From NCBI GenBank assembly GCA_048013815.1, contig CM106586.1:8308001-8372000 (forward strand): 64,000 nt of DNA, in the 5' to 3' direction. Below are positions 23,653-33,957 of this stretch, piece after piece. Each line of letters begins with the position of its first letter. Positions within the stretch are counted from its first letter, which is position 1. Below the pieces are notes generated by a model. The model ran no database searches. It was given only the letters and a program-made list of their open reading frames with translations, and had not been told where the DNA came from. The position numbers and the translations under genes are program-made. This DNA comes from Setoptus koraiensis. Taxonomy: Eukaryota; Arthropoda.

Positions 23653-23658
23653 AATAAA
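23653..23658 (+). terminator. Polyadenylation signal, C2-like membrane gene
   Basis: AATAAA 63 nt after the stop of the C2-like gene. DRG1 converges from the other side with its stop at 23791, so the two 3' ends are nearly touching. Confidence 0.5.
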
Positions 23659-23790
23659 TATGCGTCTGTTTCTTTACTTTGATTAGGCTTGGAAAATACA
23701 AATTTAGATTTAGTAGGCTTTTTTCGAATTAGGACGGTTTTGTATGTGTGAAATCATGGCATATTTAACATTCGCGTCACTTAGAATCGA

Positions 23791-25002
23791 TCATACTTTT
23801 TTCACGATTTGCACAACATCTTCGTCGTTCAATTCATGGTCTTTGCCCACTCTCTGTGGAAAATGTTTCACTGATGAGCCCCAAACTAGGGCGTAACTAA
23901 ACTCCTTGATGATAGTCTTGTGCACTTTACAACAAAAATCTTCAACTGTTTTCTTGTCTCTTCGCAAAATTATAGGAGCCTCATAATCAGGCAACTGACC
24001 CTTTGGCTTGGTGTAGATGCGAACTAGGTCCAAGTAACGCCACGTCAGATCGAGAAGATCGTCATAATTCCATTTGTGCTGAGCTGAAATTGGAACGGCG
24101 TGAGGCACTCTATAAATAACATCAAGCTCCTCCACGGATATTTGATCGATTTTGTTCATAACATAGATGCAAGGTACATAAATTCTGTTACCTTCAATGA
24201 CATCAATAAGATCATCAGTAGTTGCGTCACACTTAAGAACAACATCGGCATTGTTTATCTTATATTCGGCCAATATTGCTTTTATCGTGTCCACATCGAG
24301 CTCACTCTGGGAAACTAAGGCCTGCATAGCTATACCACCTTTATCTTTCTTGCGTACTACCACCGCTGGAGGTTGCTTGTTCAACCTAAGGCCGAAACCC
24401 TCTAATTCTTTTTCAATAAGTCTTTTATGTTGCAAAGGTTTCAAGACATCCAACACAATATAGATAAGGCCGCAAGTTCGGGCGACTGCTATGACTTGCC
24501 TACCACGACCTTTACCATCTTTAGCTCCCTCAATAATTCCGGGCAAATCGAGCATCTGAATTTTTGCTCCCTTGTATCGTATCACTCCCGGAACTGTGGT
24601 CAATGTTGTAAACTCATATGCAGCAACCTCAGAATATACGCCGGCTAAATTGCTGATAAGCGTTGATTTACCCACTGATGGAAATCCGACAAAGCCTATT
24701 CTAGCATCACCTGTTTTAGCCACATCGAAACCCTCTCCGGGACCTCCTCCTCCTCCTTTAGGGGTGATTAGTTCACGTCTTAATTTGGCCAATCTAGCTT
24801 TCAATAGACCAAGATGGCCCATGGTAGCCTTGTTCCTTTGAGTTCGGGCCATCTACAAGCATAAGTTTGCGTTGTTTTTGATTGAATGGAACGAGAAGAT
24901 AATATGTTAGATAGTGTTGGAATGGATAGAAATAATTTTAGTTGAGTAGGCGAAAATACGCACCTCAGCCTCAATGGCCGAAATCTTTTCTAATGTGGTC
25001 AT
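23791..25002 (-). CDS. DRG1: Developmentally regulated GTP-binding protein 1 (two exons)
   Basis: Exon 1 (25002-24964) encodes [13 protein letters not shown] and ends in GAG|GTGCGT. The intron (24963-24853) ends CTTATGCTTGTAG directly before exon 2 (24852-23791), which begins [10 protein letters not shown]. The spliced protein is 366 residues, matching recalled human DRG1 (367) end to end, including the Met at the junction. It has an N-terminal helical Lys/Arg region ([13 protein letters not shown]), P-loop GFPSVGKST (69-77), switch region [12 protein letters not shown] (about 115-118), the NKID specificity motif (about 248) and a C-terminal TGS domain (about 290-366). DRG1 is a conserved cytoplasmic TRAFAC-class GTPase that works with DFRP1 on translating ribosomes. 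It shares a 78-bp divergent promoter with a small plus-strand gene. Confidence 0.97.
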
Positions 25003-25080
25003 GTTTAGTTGTTTGGGGTTCCTAGTATTGATATCTAATTATATCTAAGCTTATTTTTGTCGGTAAAATAATATCTCATA
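25003..25080. promoter_or_regulatory. 78-bp divergent promoter, DRG1 / small unnamed gene
   Basis: Only 78 bp lie between the DRG1 start codon (25002, minus) and the ATG of the small plus-strand gene (25081). The sequence is AT-rich without an obvious TATA box. Both 5' UTRs and the core promoter elements must fit here or overlap the coding sequence. Confidence 0.5.
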
Positions 25081-25407
25081 ATGATTCATCCATCAAATAT
25101 CGTCGTTTTGCCAAGCAATCCAGAAATATCGGTGCTGGTACCCGAAGTATCAGACAAACAATGTGTCGTTTCGCCTGAAGCCTTGGAACTTTTGCCCGGA
25201 TCGGTAATAACTTGACCACTGTTATCCTTTTTTGAAATATTCTAAATATAATAAAGAGAAAATCTGCTATGACAATAATTTAAGGACACGTGCCCACCGC
25301 TCTCACAGATGGAGATCGCACTCCTTACAGAGCTCCTCACGCTCGTCAGGAGTGCGATCTTCCGTCATTGGGAGGCAGCACATGTCTCAGCACAGGGTGT
25401 GAAATAA
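25081..25407 (+). CDS. Small unrecognised protein (two exons, about 81 residues)
   Basis: Exon 1 (25081-25203) encodes MIHPSNIVVLPSNPEISVLV and continues to LELLPGS, then a donor TCG|GTAATA in phase 0. An 81-nt intron ends TTTAAG at 25284. Exon 2 (25285-25407) reads DTCPPLSQMEIALLTELLTL and continues to a stop, in the same phase. A shorter alternative uses CTCTCACAG at 25308 (73 residues). The C-terminal half is predicted helical with a leucine-rich face. Its TAA stop overlaps an AATAAA (25403-25408), typical of compact 3' ends. I do not recognise the family. Exon 2 also contains a 12-bp perfect inverted repeat. Support comes from the coherent splice phases, the position back-to-back with DRG1 and the polyadenylation signal, not from homology. 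Confidence 0.45.
25314..25359. other. Inverted repeat inside small-gene exon 2
   Basis: GATCGCACTCCT (25314-25325) and AGGAGTGCGATC (25348-25359) are perfect reverse complements separated by 22 nt, extendable by about 3 bp including one G-T pair. It could form a hairpin in the transcript of either strand. Confidence 0.6.
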
Positions 25408-25408
25408 A
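25403..25408 (+). terminator. Polyadenylation signal overlapping the stop of the small gene
   Basis: AATAAA includes the TAA stop codon (25405-25407) of the proposed small gene. Confidence 0.4.
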
Positions 25409-25607
25409 AATGGGAAACAGACTGGGTAATGAACCCAGTAAAATCAAGCACAGTGTTTCTGTTGCAAACTATATCCTTTGGAATCAGCATGGGAGTGCTC
25501 CTGTCCGCAGTCTATTCAGAACATGGGAGTTGATTTATGCATGCCCCGAACAACATGTTCGAAACAAAGCAACTAAAATATATAAAGGAATTGCATATGA
25601 CCTACTA

Positions 25608-25613
25608 TTTATT
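25608..25613 (-). terminator. Polyadenylation signal, SIN3-like exon
   Basis: AATAAA on the minus strand, 37 nt beyond the stop of the SIN3-like reading frame, at a normal distance for a real 3' end. Confidence 0.5.
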
Positions 25614-25649
25614 ATAACAAACATTCTTCATGTGTCACGTTGTAGGATT

Positions 25650-26271
25650 CTAATCCAGACACCTTTGGTTCCATTCGGCAAATTTATTTCTCTTCAGTTC
25701 GTTTACTTTAGATTGCATAGCTTTGGACAGTCTGACACGTTTGTAGAATGTAACATGCTCGCCAGCATTGAATATAAGAAGTCGTCGATAATCGTTCGGA
25801 TTGAATTTGCACTGACCTTCATCATTCCTGCCAACTACCTTCTTGCTCACTTTTAAGCGTCTTTCTCTTGCCATATACCTACGAACATTCCTGCTGAGGA
25901 ACCTCCTACTTGCTATTTTGGCATTATCGGTGTCGATTTCTTGATCTTCATCTTCTGACAGCGTTTCAGTGTCCAGCAACTCTATAGTTAATTTAGCTTC
26001 TGGTCTGTACATTATCACTTTGAAGCAGTTTTCATCCTCTAATACTTGTTCAATCTTCTTTTGGTAGCTCGGTTCGTCAAGAGATCTAGATTCTTTTAAA
26101 TACAAGTTTGTACATTGCTGACATACCTCATCAGCAACTATGTGCTGCAATTGTCTGACAATGTTTTGAACGACTTTATCCAGTGTAAATGCCACATAAG
26201 CATGTATACCGAACATATCTCTGAGCATATCTTCACACTGAAAACCATCTAGGTTCCCGTCGAGCAATATT
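25650..26271 (-). CDS. Orphan C-terminal SIN3 corepressor exon (partial)
   Basis: About 205 residues starting LLDGNLDGFQCEDMLRDMFG and continuing IHAYVAFTLDKVVQNIVRQL, QHIVADEVCQQ, DENCFKVIMY, KLTIELLDTE and FNPNDYRRLLIF. This is the conserved C-terminal region of SIN3 (Sin3a_C), which follows the HDAC-interaction region in the nuclear Sin3/HDAC corepressor. The frame has no usable ATG. It closes at a TGA just upstream, and an adjacent frame reads DMIKN, also SIN3-like, so either an acceptor lies near 26270 or a 1-nt shift separates the two. The last 60 or so residues of vertebrate SIN3 are missing; the frame ends NQRCLD. HADH, on the same strand, begins its 3' end only 260 bp upstream, and no other SIN3 part (PAH domains, HID) occurs in the window. 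It is therefore a 3' exon with a very distant upstream part, a duplicated fragment, or a pseudogene remnant. Confidence 0.75.
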
Positions 26272-26468
26272 CTTAATCATATCTATACCAACCAACGAAC
26301 CAACTGACATTTCTAGAGAACAGGATGTTGCTTACAATGTAATTGAGCTACAATCATGAGCATCAGTGTCACGACAGATGATGATAATAAAAGTATGGAT
26401 TGCAATAGAAAGCCGACTCAGACATTAGATTGATAGGTGAGCGTCCCAGAAATAAGCTTCCACCTTAA

Positions 26469-26474
26469 TTTATT
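26469..26474 (-). terminator. Polyadenylation signal, HADH
   Basis: AATAAA on the minus strand, 57 nt downstream of the HADH stop. Confidence 0.55.
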
Positions 26475-26530
26475 GATTGACTTGATTCCCGTAAATATTA
26501 CAGTGTAGATTACACTCGACTGATAACAGT

Positions 26531-27604
26531 TTAAAAGTTGTATAGATCCTTATTAAGAGGGGGCTTCTTTTCTCCCGTAGTATAATCATAGAAACCCTTT
26601 CCAGACTTCTTTCCATAATGGCCTCTCTTGACGAGGTTTTCCAATATTTTGGGTGAAGGCATAGAAACGTCTTTGTGGCCCGAGGCTCGCCAGGCCTCAA
26701 AGATCATGTGCGTTGTGTCGAGGCCGACATAGTCACTCAATTCAAATGGGCCCATAGGATAGCCGGCGCCTAATTTCATTGCGGTATCCACATCGGGAAC
26801 AGTGGCATCGCGTCGCTCAACCATTGATATGGCGTCTCGCATGTAGGGCAACAATAGTCGATTGACAATGAAACCTGGCGTGTCACGACAAACAACGCTG
26901 ACACGATCAATATTTTTGACAAACTCAATCAGGGCCGTCATGGTTTCTTCACTTGTGGCTGGACGTGGCTTATTGTGGCCGCCTTGAGGATACTCAACCT
27001 TCACTACCTCGACTAATTTCATTAGATGAACGGGATTGAAGAAATGAAGTCCACCAAAGCGGCTAGTATCTGTTATATGGAGGGCTATATCTTTGCATGA
27101 CAACGACGAGGTGTTAGTGGCTAGTATATTGCTCTTTTCTTGACCAAATCTACTATCAAGATCTTGGAATAATTTTTGTTTCAAATCCAACCTCTCGGGA
27201 ACGGCTTCCACAACAAGTAAATTTTTGGCATTTTCCACCTCAAGGCTTGTTGTAAAATTGATACTGTTAATAATTTTTTCATCGTCCAACTCTGGTTTTT
27301 TGCTCTTTATCCTTTGTAGATTTTTGATCATCTTTTCTCTGGCCACATTCAATTGTTTGTCATTGATATCGTACAATGTGACAGATTTCAATTTTTGGCT
27401 AGTGGCAGCCTGTTGAGCCACGCCGGCCCCCATTAGACCCGAACCTATGACGAGCAGATTCTCTATCGCTTGTTGATTGGCCATGAGCGGTTTAGAGATA
27501 CTGAAAAATCTTCGAGACAGAGGTGTCGTTTTAGTTAGAGTTGATAAAAAAGGCGATGAACACACTCTAATGGTGGCTAGATTTACAAGAATTTTTCCGC
27601 TCAT
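26531..27604 (-). CDS. HADH: Mitochondrial short-chain 3-hydroxyacyl-CoA dehydrogenase, single exon
   Basis: A 357-residue frame. The first 40 residues are rich in Arg/Ser/Thr with no acids (SRRFFSISKPL), a mitochondrial targeting peptide. A Rossmann NAD-binding domain follows with GSGLMGAGVA (54-63), the acidic YDIND end of strand 2, VVEAVPER and NTSSL. The catalytic His lies in GGLHFFNP (His187). The C-terminal dimerisation domain contains DTPGFIVNRLL, KLGAGYPMGPFEL, DYVGLDTT and KKSGKGFYDY. The enzyme oxidises L-3-hydroxyacyl-CoA to 3-ketoacyl-CoA with NAD+ in the matrix step of beta-oxidation. Length is that of the eukaryotic family plus a short C-terminal tail (GEKKPPLNKDLYNF). It lacks introns here. 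The first Met is chosen because it gives a full targeting peptide. Confidence 0.97.
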   Translation of the reverse strand: MSGKILVNLATIRVCSSPFLSTLTKTTPLSRRFFSISKPLMANQQAIENLLVIGSGLMGAGVAQQAATSQKLKSVTLYDINDKQLNVAREKMIKNLQRIKSKKPELDDEKIINSINFTTSLEVENAKNLLVVEAVPERLDLKQKLFQDLDSRFGQEKSNILATNTSSLSCKDIALHITDTSRFGGLHFFNPVHLMKLVEVVKVEYPQGGHNKPRPATSEETMTALIEFVKNIDRVSVVCRDTPGFIVNRLLLPYMRDAISMVERRDATVPDVDTAMKLGAGYPMGPFELSDYVGLDTTHMIFEAWRASGHKDVSMPSPKILENLVKRGHYGKKSGKGFYDYTTGEKKPPLNKDLYNF

Positions 27605-28880
27605 CGTGTTTGTCTCAATGTATTATCTGGATGAAGAGATCCCTTGAGTGAGCATTAATACTTGAGATGGCTGAGAATAAGTGATGAGTTAATATCTAGT
27701 AGCCGTGAACCACCTGTAATGGAGACCAATGTTCAAGAAGGTCTCATGAAATTAAAATCGATGTCCGTCAATAACTATACAAACTTGTATATTTGAATTT
27801 GCTCGATAGCAGCGCTCAATTTGAAAGTTTGAATTGATAATCGCGGCGTAACGTGGATCATAATCGACCTCCGCGATCACTCGTTCGCGGCCATTCGCCA
27901 CAATTAGTTTGATGCGTCTGAGAGGGGCTATAGATGTGGTTGGCATTACATGGCTGCAACTGCGATGAATATCCCTCTTTGCATAACTGTGTATCGGCCA
28001 TTGATTAGCAAACAATTGATTAGCAACTGACGAAAGTCTAGACAGTTGACATTGTCTACCGTGGCATACCGTGAGCGGCTTGCCGAAATTCTCGTCTGTT
28101 CCGACGATTGATCGAGAGGCCTGATTGAGCCGAGACAACCCGTTGTTCAGCTGTCATTCTGTAGCTGCAAGTCAATTCTAGATAAGTATTGATGGCACCC
28201 CTGGAAAAAAGTAAAGAATTTCCATTGTTTGATAGATTCAAGAATGGTCTATGATTGATGATCTACCGTTTCAATTTATTTGCGTACTAAACCATGTACT
28301 TGGGCGAGCAAAGTCGAAGAGATCCGCTCGTCATAAGCGCCCCAGTCTGGAGCTTATCTTCTTTTCAACTAAGCTAGCGCCCTGTCTGGAAATGCATCAT
28401 GATGTAGAACATGGTGTTGATGTTGTGTAGTGCTCGGTAATGTTGGCCAAATCGAGCTAACCACAACCAACAACTAACCTGTAAGTCCAGTAATCTGTGT
28501 CCAACTGGCAAAGGAACACCAACAACATTATGTGAGCAAATGTACTCAGTTACAATAATGGGCTTAGCTAGCAGCTAGGACAGGTAGTAATCATCGTGCT
28601 AGTATCGATGGAATGGGTGTAGGTCAGAGCATAACTGCATTAGCAGCATCGACACCCACGACCTGAGCAATAGCAACAAGAAAATTTGGCCATCAGCACC
28701 GATTCTTCTTCAGTCATGCTCATGTGGATATAACAAATTGTTTCGCATAAAAACAGCCTGCCATATCATTATCGTCATGGGTTTGCACTGCAAAAAGCGA
28801 TCATGTTAGTGTGATGGTGATGGTTTAAGGGCAATGTAATAATCTACTTCTTGTTACTGTTTCCGGCCGTAAAAATAGCA

Positions 28881-28883
<3 letters not shown>

Positions 28884-28912
<29 letters not shown>
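28884..28912. repeat. (CT)n microsatellite
   Basis: About 14 CT units in an otherwise ordinary non-coding sequence. Confidence 0.9.
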
Positions 28913-28915
<3 letters not shown>

Positions 28916-30515
28916 TCTCTAATATCTTACATTTTTGCCTCAACTCACTTAGTGTGTAGTTAGTGCATGGAATCACTTAACTATTAACTACAACTACAAC
29001 CATCTAGCATGTTTTGGTAGATAGCAAATGATTATTAGATTGAGGTGTTTTACAATTGAGCGTCGCTTTCTTTGTTATTTGGTTTGCTCCTTTGTCTTAG
29101 TTGTTACTTAAGATCTTATCCAGTTCACGCTTTGCACAAAATTACATAATACAATGTAGTTAGTAGTTTTACATGTATTTAATGCCGAGTCAGGTAAGAT
29201 AAAGAGTTGCTACCATGGCAACTAGCCATCATGACTACCACAGTCATAATCATCATGCAGCTGTTCTTCTTATGCCTTCTTTCCATTATAATGGCCCGAT
29301 CGAGACAATAATAATAACAACAACAACAACATGTAATAACAGCATAAAACAACAAGAGTAATTTATGTACCTTTCGATGAATGACTAATAAGCAAAAGAA
29401 AATTGCTCCAATGTTGTTTATGTACAAAGTATTTTGTGTGCCTTGCTAAATTGACTAGCTAAACGGGGTATAATTTGATTGATTATACACACACAACAAC
29501 AACGCCAGCAATATAAATATAAATATAAATAGAACTATAACAGCAACATTTGGGCAAGACAAGAGAAATTATGGTTCTGATAATCTGTTAGTTGTTGTTG
29601 ATAGTTTAAAATGGCCCAAAGAGTTTCCAATCTGTAGCTACTAATATTACTAAATTTGTTCTTGTGTTTATGCTAATGTAATTGATGCAAATGTAAATGA
29701 ACAAATTAATAGACGCCTGACAATAAAAGCAAAATTGATACCGGTTTGCTATTTATAAACAACGACAATTTATGGGCATAGGGACAACGCTGATGAAAAT
29801 CTGGCTAATTTGCTGGCCAACAACAACAACGGCCAGACGCAGACTGCAATAGGCCAGGTCAAGCGGAGATGATTGTCGTGATTATTTATATTTTTATTGT
29901 GTTTGCAACAGACACAGACAGTGGTCTGGCGATGATGATAATGATGATGACAAAAACAAAACAAAACAAAAGTCAAGATAAAATAAAACACTCAACTAGG
30001 CAGCTATAAAACCAATTGGCTCACCTGTGCACACCTAATGCCACACACCAGGTATAGTTTGTAGTGTCTTGTGTATATACTGGTTGCTGTTGCTGTAGAC
30101 TGAAACTAGACAAACTTTTTCGTTTTAACATGACGTTATGTCGTCGCAAGCAGTGTGTTATAATTGTGACACTTTTGTGACCTTGTACATCATTTCTCAT
30201 CTCATCAGTGGCTACATTGTTCATGCAACAACGTTCAAACAGCAACAACAGCAAGCTGCCATATGTATATGTGTATAATAAAAGCTAACTATTACCAACT
30301 ACACAACTATTATCAAATTGTTGTTGGCTAACATGCCTAACTAATTCAGCCAACTATGACGTAATGTGTAAGATGTTGAAGGTCAGTGTTTTAGATTCTC
30401 TCTTGAATTTGTTTTGTTGGTTGTTGTGAGCTTGCAGTTTGTTGTTTCTTTCTCATTCGTTCGTTGGTTCGTTGGTTCGTTCGTTTGTGTCCTCTAGATA
30501 CCACTGTAGAGTCTA

Positions 30516-30543
30516 GAATGTGTCCACCAGACTTTGGACACAT
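30516..30543. other. 10-bp perfect hairpin
   Basis: AATGTGTCCA (30516-30525) and TGGACACATT (30534-30543) are perfect reverse complements with an 8-nt loop. Confidence 0.6.
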
Positions 30544-30774
30544 TATGTCTCAACACTGTCCGCATGCTGTATACAGTTAACAAATGGTGTCAGTCTGAGC
30601 ATAGTCTGGAAACGCATTATGAGTTATTATGAGTGGGTAGTGGATAAACTGGAGTATGTTGCTGCATATAAAGTGATAATCATCAACAATAACAATAATC
30701 ATGACACGCATGAACTGCAAAATGTTGCCGATTTTAGATGGTCGACACATATGCAAATTACGCAATACTACTAA

Positions 30775-30775
30775 C

Positions 30776-30820
<45 letters not shown>
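30775..30820. repeat. (AAT)n microsatellite
   Basis: About 15 AAT/TAA units, followed by imperfect AAT/AAC/GAT triplets to about 30880. It produces meaningless poly-Asn, poly-Ile and poly-Leu frames. Confidence 0.9.
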
Positions 30821-30822
<2 letters not shown>

Positions 30823-31220
30823 TAATGATAATAGTGTTAATAATGATAGTAACAATAACAATAATAATAATAATCTTAATCGCAATACGCACAAGTGCAC
30901 ACAATTACAATAATAATGCCATTATAGTTTTTCAATCTTGTGTCCTTCTCTCTTTGTCTCTCACCAAAGATCTTTAGTTTTTTAGTCTAGTTGCATAACC
31001 GGACACAGCGACAACAATCCACTGTAGTGAATATAGATACAGGTGCAAATGAATAGCTCGCCGAGATGAAAAGACCAATAAAAGTCTAAGAATAAGTGGC
31101 CCGCCTGTGATACTTGTCAGCCATTAATTGGCACTCAGTGTCACCTGTCGCTAGGTGCTGATAACGCTAATTGATGCACCGGCTAAGGGATGCGATTCTT
31201 GGTTTACATGGCGCTTCCCA

Positions 31221-31242
31221 GTTCCCATTGGCCAGAGTCGAT
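31221..31242. repeat. 22-bp dispersed repeat, copy 1
   Basis: Begins GTTCCCATTGGCCAGAGTC and is identical over 22 bp to 34302-34323, same orientation; flanks do not match. Confidence 0.7.
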
Positions 31243-31370
31243 TTGTTAATGGCCAGTTAATTTCACACGCCCGACTATGTAACTGGAGGAAAGATAATTG
31301 ATAATGAGCATTTGATAATAAGGCTTCCAATTGTGACACGGAGATGAAGGTTACTGTCTGGCAATGATCA

Positions 31371-31411
31371 TCAAACAGTTGTCGTTGTGTCCCACATAGA
31401 CAACTGTTTGA
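31371..31411. other. 13-bp perfect hairpin
   Basis: TCAAACAGTTGTC (31371-31383) and GACAACTGTTTGA (31399-31411) are perfect reverse complements. The 15-nt loop contains a further TGTG/CACA pairing, giving a stem of up to 17 pairs. Confidence 0.6.
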
Positions 31412-33004
31412 CATATAGACATGCAAATGACATAATTGCTAATTGGTGCAACCAAAATGCTGTTTGGATATCATATATACACAGATATCATATAACAGAG
31501 TGTGGCCAACGGAAACGGCCCACCAGACGAATTTGAACGCCAGATAGCGCCACCTACCCTGGTTGTAGGCACCAAATACAGTGGTGGCGAGCGACCATGA
31601 TGATACAGCCCGGATAACTGATTAAGGGTGGCGCAATTTCTTAAAATATAGTCAACAAGTGCACCTTGTAAACAAATGTTGTTTTATATCATTCTCATTC
31701 TCATTCTAACAACAGCAACTTGTAAGCCAACTTGAAACAGTAAGTATGTGCGCATCATAATCAAATCAGGTCAGGTTTAATTTGAATTTAAAACTAATAA
31801 ATCATTCAATTCATTGTTTATCTGGCCATTAAGCGCAAAATGGCTGCACACTGTAGTGAGTTGACGTTAATTATTGCCTAAACTAGACTGGCCAGACGCC
31901 AGTTAGCTCGTTTTTGTTGTCGTTAGTGGTTAGTGTGATGAAAAAGCAAGCCATACAACCTATCCATTATAAATGGGCCAGAGAGAGAGAAATGTTGAAA
32001 CTTTTGTATGAAACTCAACACTAATCTAATGACAGCGTCATCAGTCAGCGCAAACAAGTCGGCGAGCGTTGGGCCGAACGTTCATTCATTCCACTGAGAA
32101 TTTCCACTGAGCTTGCTGAAAACTTGATGCCTCACACAAGTGAAAGATGCCATCTCATTTTTATCTTTATCACACACAACTTGTGTGACACAAGCGAATA
32201 CGAGATACGAGATACGAAATTGAATTGAATCGAATGTAACATCGCGCATGCATGTAATTTGCATATCTGCATGTATGAACCGCTCTGGTTGGTTGGTCGC
32301 TCGCTAGGTGAACCAATTGCGACTGTCAGCTTGGCCAATGATGACAACTATTTGAAACTTATGAACAAGCTTGAGTTGCAGTTGTAGCTTGAAAACTGTA
32401 GCTGTCAACTAGAGCAACAACAACAGTCTAACAGCAGCAGCAGCAGCAACAAGGCGCAACCAACAGAAGCTTTCGGGCAGGCCAATGCACCGAGTGGCAG
32501 CACTTTTGTTTTATATTATGTAGGGCGACTGGTCGTGTTATGTAAGCTCGCTTTGTGGAGCGGCCATAACATCAATTAGTCGTCACTCTACTGTATTTTG
32601 CTATCTGTCTGCATAGTTTGCCTGTTGCGTCATAAAGCTTGCCATATGACTCAAGTGTTTGACACTTGAATAACGCCACCACTGACAATGCTCAACTTCG
32701 GTCGCTGCCATTCGCTTTGCGGGCCATATTTGGCCAGTTGGCAGCTCATTGTCTTTGGCCAACAGATCACCTGGCCACTGGTTATTGTGGCGAGCGTATG
32801 TCTAGCAGCGCAAGTAATGTCGGCGGCACTGGTCAAGATTGGACACCGCGCAGTCAGTGGATATAAAAATTTATCCTCCATCAATGCTGATCATTGTGTG
32901 AAATTATTATCACTATTACTATTATCATCACTATTACTATTATTATTATAATTTGCAACGCCTGTTTGAGCAGCATTTCAATCATGATTAGCGCTGACCG
33001 TCCT

Positions 33005-33117
33005 TGCCAGCGAATAGCCAGCAACCAAAATTTGCCTGCAAGTTGCTGGCTATTGGCTGCATAGCCGCTGCATACTGTGGGCAACAAAATGCAATGTGTG
33101 CCCACAGTATCCAGCGG
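33005..33117. ncRNA. Candidate pair of abutting pre-miRNA-like hairpins
   Basis: Hairpin A (33005-33061): AATAGCCAGCAAC (33013-33025) pairs perfectly with GTTGCTGGCTATT (33042-33054) around a 16-nt loop. It extends outward by about six pairs with one mismatch and one bulge. Hairpin B (33065-33117): 33065-33083 pairs with 33099-33117 at 18 of 19 positions (ATACTGTGGGCA against TGCCCACAGTAT at the core) around a 15-nt loop. Three nucleotides separate them. Sizes (57 and 53 nt) and loops resemble a small miRNA cluster, but neither arm matches a miRNA family I recall. No transcription evidence is available; inverted-repeat remnants are an alternative. Confidence 0.3.
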
Positions 33118-33591
33118 ATGCCCCCGCCAACTTGTTGTTGTTGTTGTTGGCCGTTTGTTATCATATAATAATCATATAATAATTTTCTGCGCAAGTTGTT
33201 GCTAAAACAACAACAGCAACAACCGCACGAACAACATTAACAATGTGCCAGCAAAGAGAGAAGAGACAATTGGAGACAATGGATGAGGAGAAGAAATTCT
33301 CCTTCTCTCTCTGTTCGGGCCCACCATTATTATGTGGTAACAACATATGATGACCTGACAATGGCTAATGGTTATTTCGAATGGGCTGCGGCAGCTCGCC
33401 GAGCACAGCCAGTAATGGATTGATCAAATTAATTAACTGATATTATGTTTGTTGTTGTTGTTATTACCGACTCACGAGCTTGAGAGTGCAAAGTTTAGAC
33501 ACAATTGCTCAAATATCGATAATACTGGCGCTGCTGCTGGTGCCCGCTTGCTGGCCATGGGCACCAGCAATACATATACTGGCCCCGTATA

Positions 33592-33669
33592 CCAGTATAT
33601 GGCCAGTATATGGCCAGTATATGGCCAGTGTATGGCCAGTGCATGGCCAGTGTATGGCCAGTATATGGC
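33592..33669 (+). repeat. 11-bp minisatellite
   Basis: Seven tandem copies of CCAGTATATGG with A/G variation at two positions. The 11-bp period is close to one DNA helical turn, so the TATA-like core recurs on one face. Confidence 0.85.
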
Positions 33670-33957
33670 TGCCAGCAAACGGCTCTCCCAGGGATTAACG
33701 AGATTTTCGACTCTCAACTCTCGAATCGAGAATCTCGACAATATCGAGTGACTCGACTCGACCAGATACATATGAGATGAGGCAACATTTTGGCTCGCGA
33801 CGCACTTGCTGTCGCCCCTTGCCACAGTTTTGTGCCGGCTGGACAGCAGCACACCCACCTGTCGGCTTGTTTACCGAGCGATTGTTTGTTGGCTCGAACA
33901 AGTTGTGAAGCGACTCTGTTTGCCCGGATCAACCGGTTTGCAGGTAAACAATTGAGA

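Larger units (their letters stand above)
27605..33000. other. AT-rich non-coding region
   Basis: No gene could be supported. The upstream flank of HADH to 28.3 kb has one minus-strand frame (27752-28138) without a good start or known domain. Further right are a (CT)n run (28884-28912), an ATAAAT repeat near 29512-29530, an (AAT)n run (30775-30820), a 10-bp perfect hairpin (30516-30543), a 13-bp perfect hairpin (31371-31411) and a direct repeat of GATATCATATA near 31467-31488. A 22-bp sequence at 31221-31242 recurs exactly at 34302-34323. Confidence 0.6.

Noticed and set aside
25290-25856. 188-codon plus-strand frame
   Set aside because: Mostly antisense to the SIN3-like exon; its frame differs from that of the proposed small gene.
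27752-28138. Minus-strand frame of 128 codons upstream of HADH
   Set aside because: No ATG near its start, no recognisable domain, no convincing splice acceptor or polyadenylation signal; kept only as a weak possibility.
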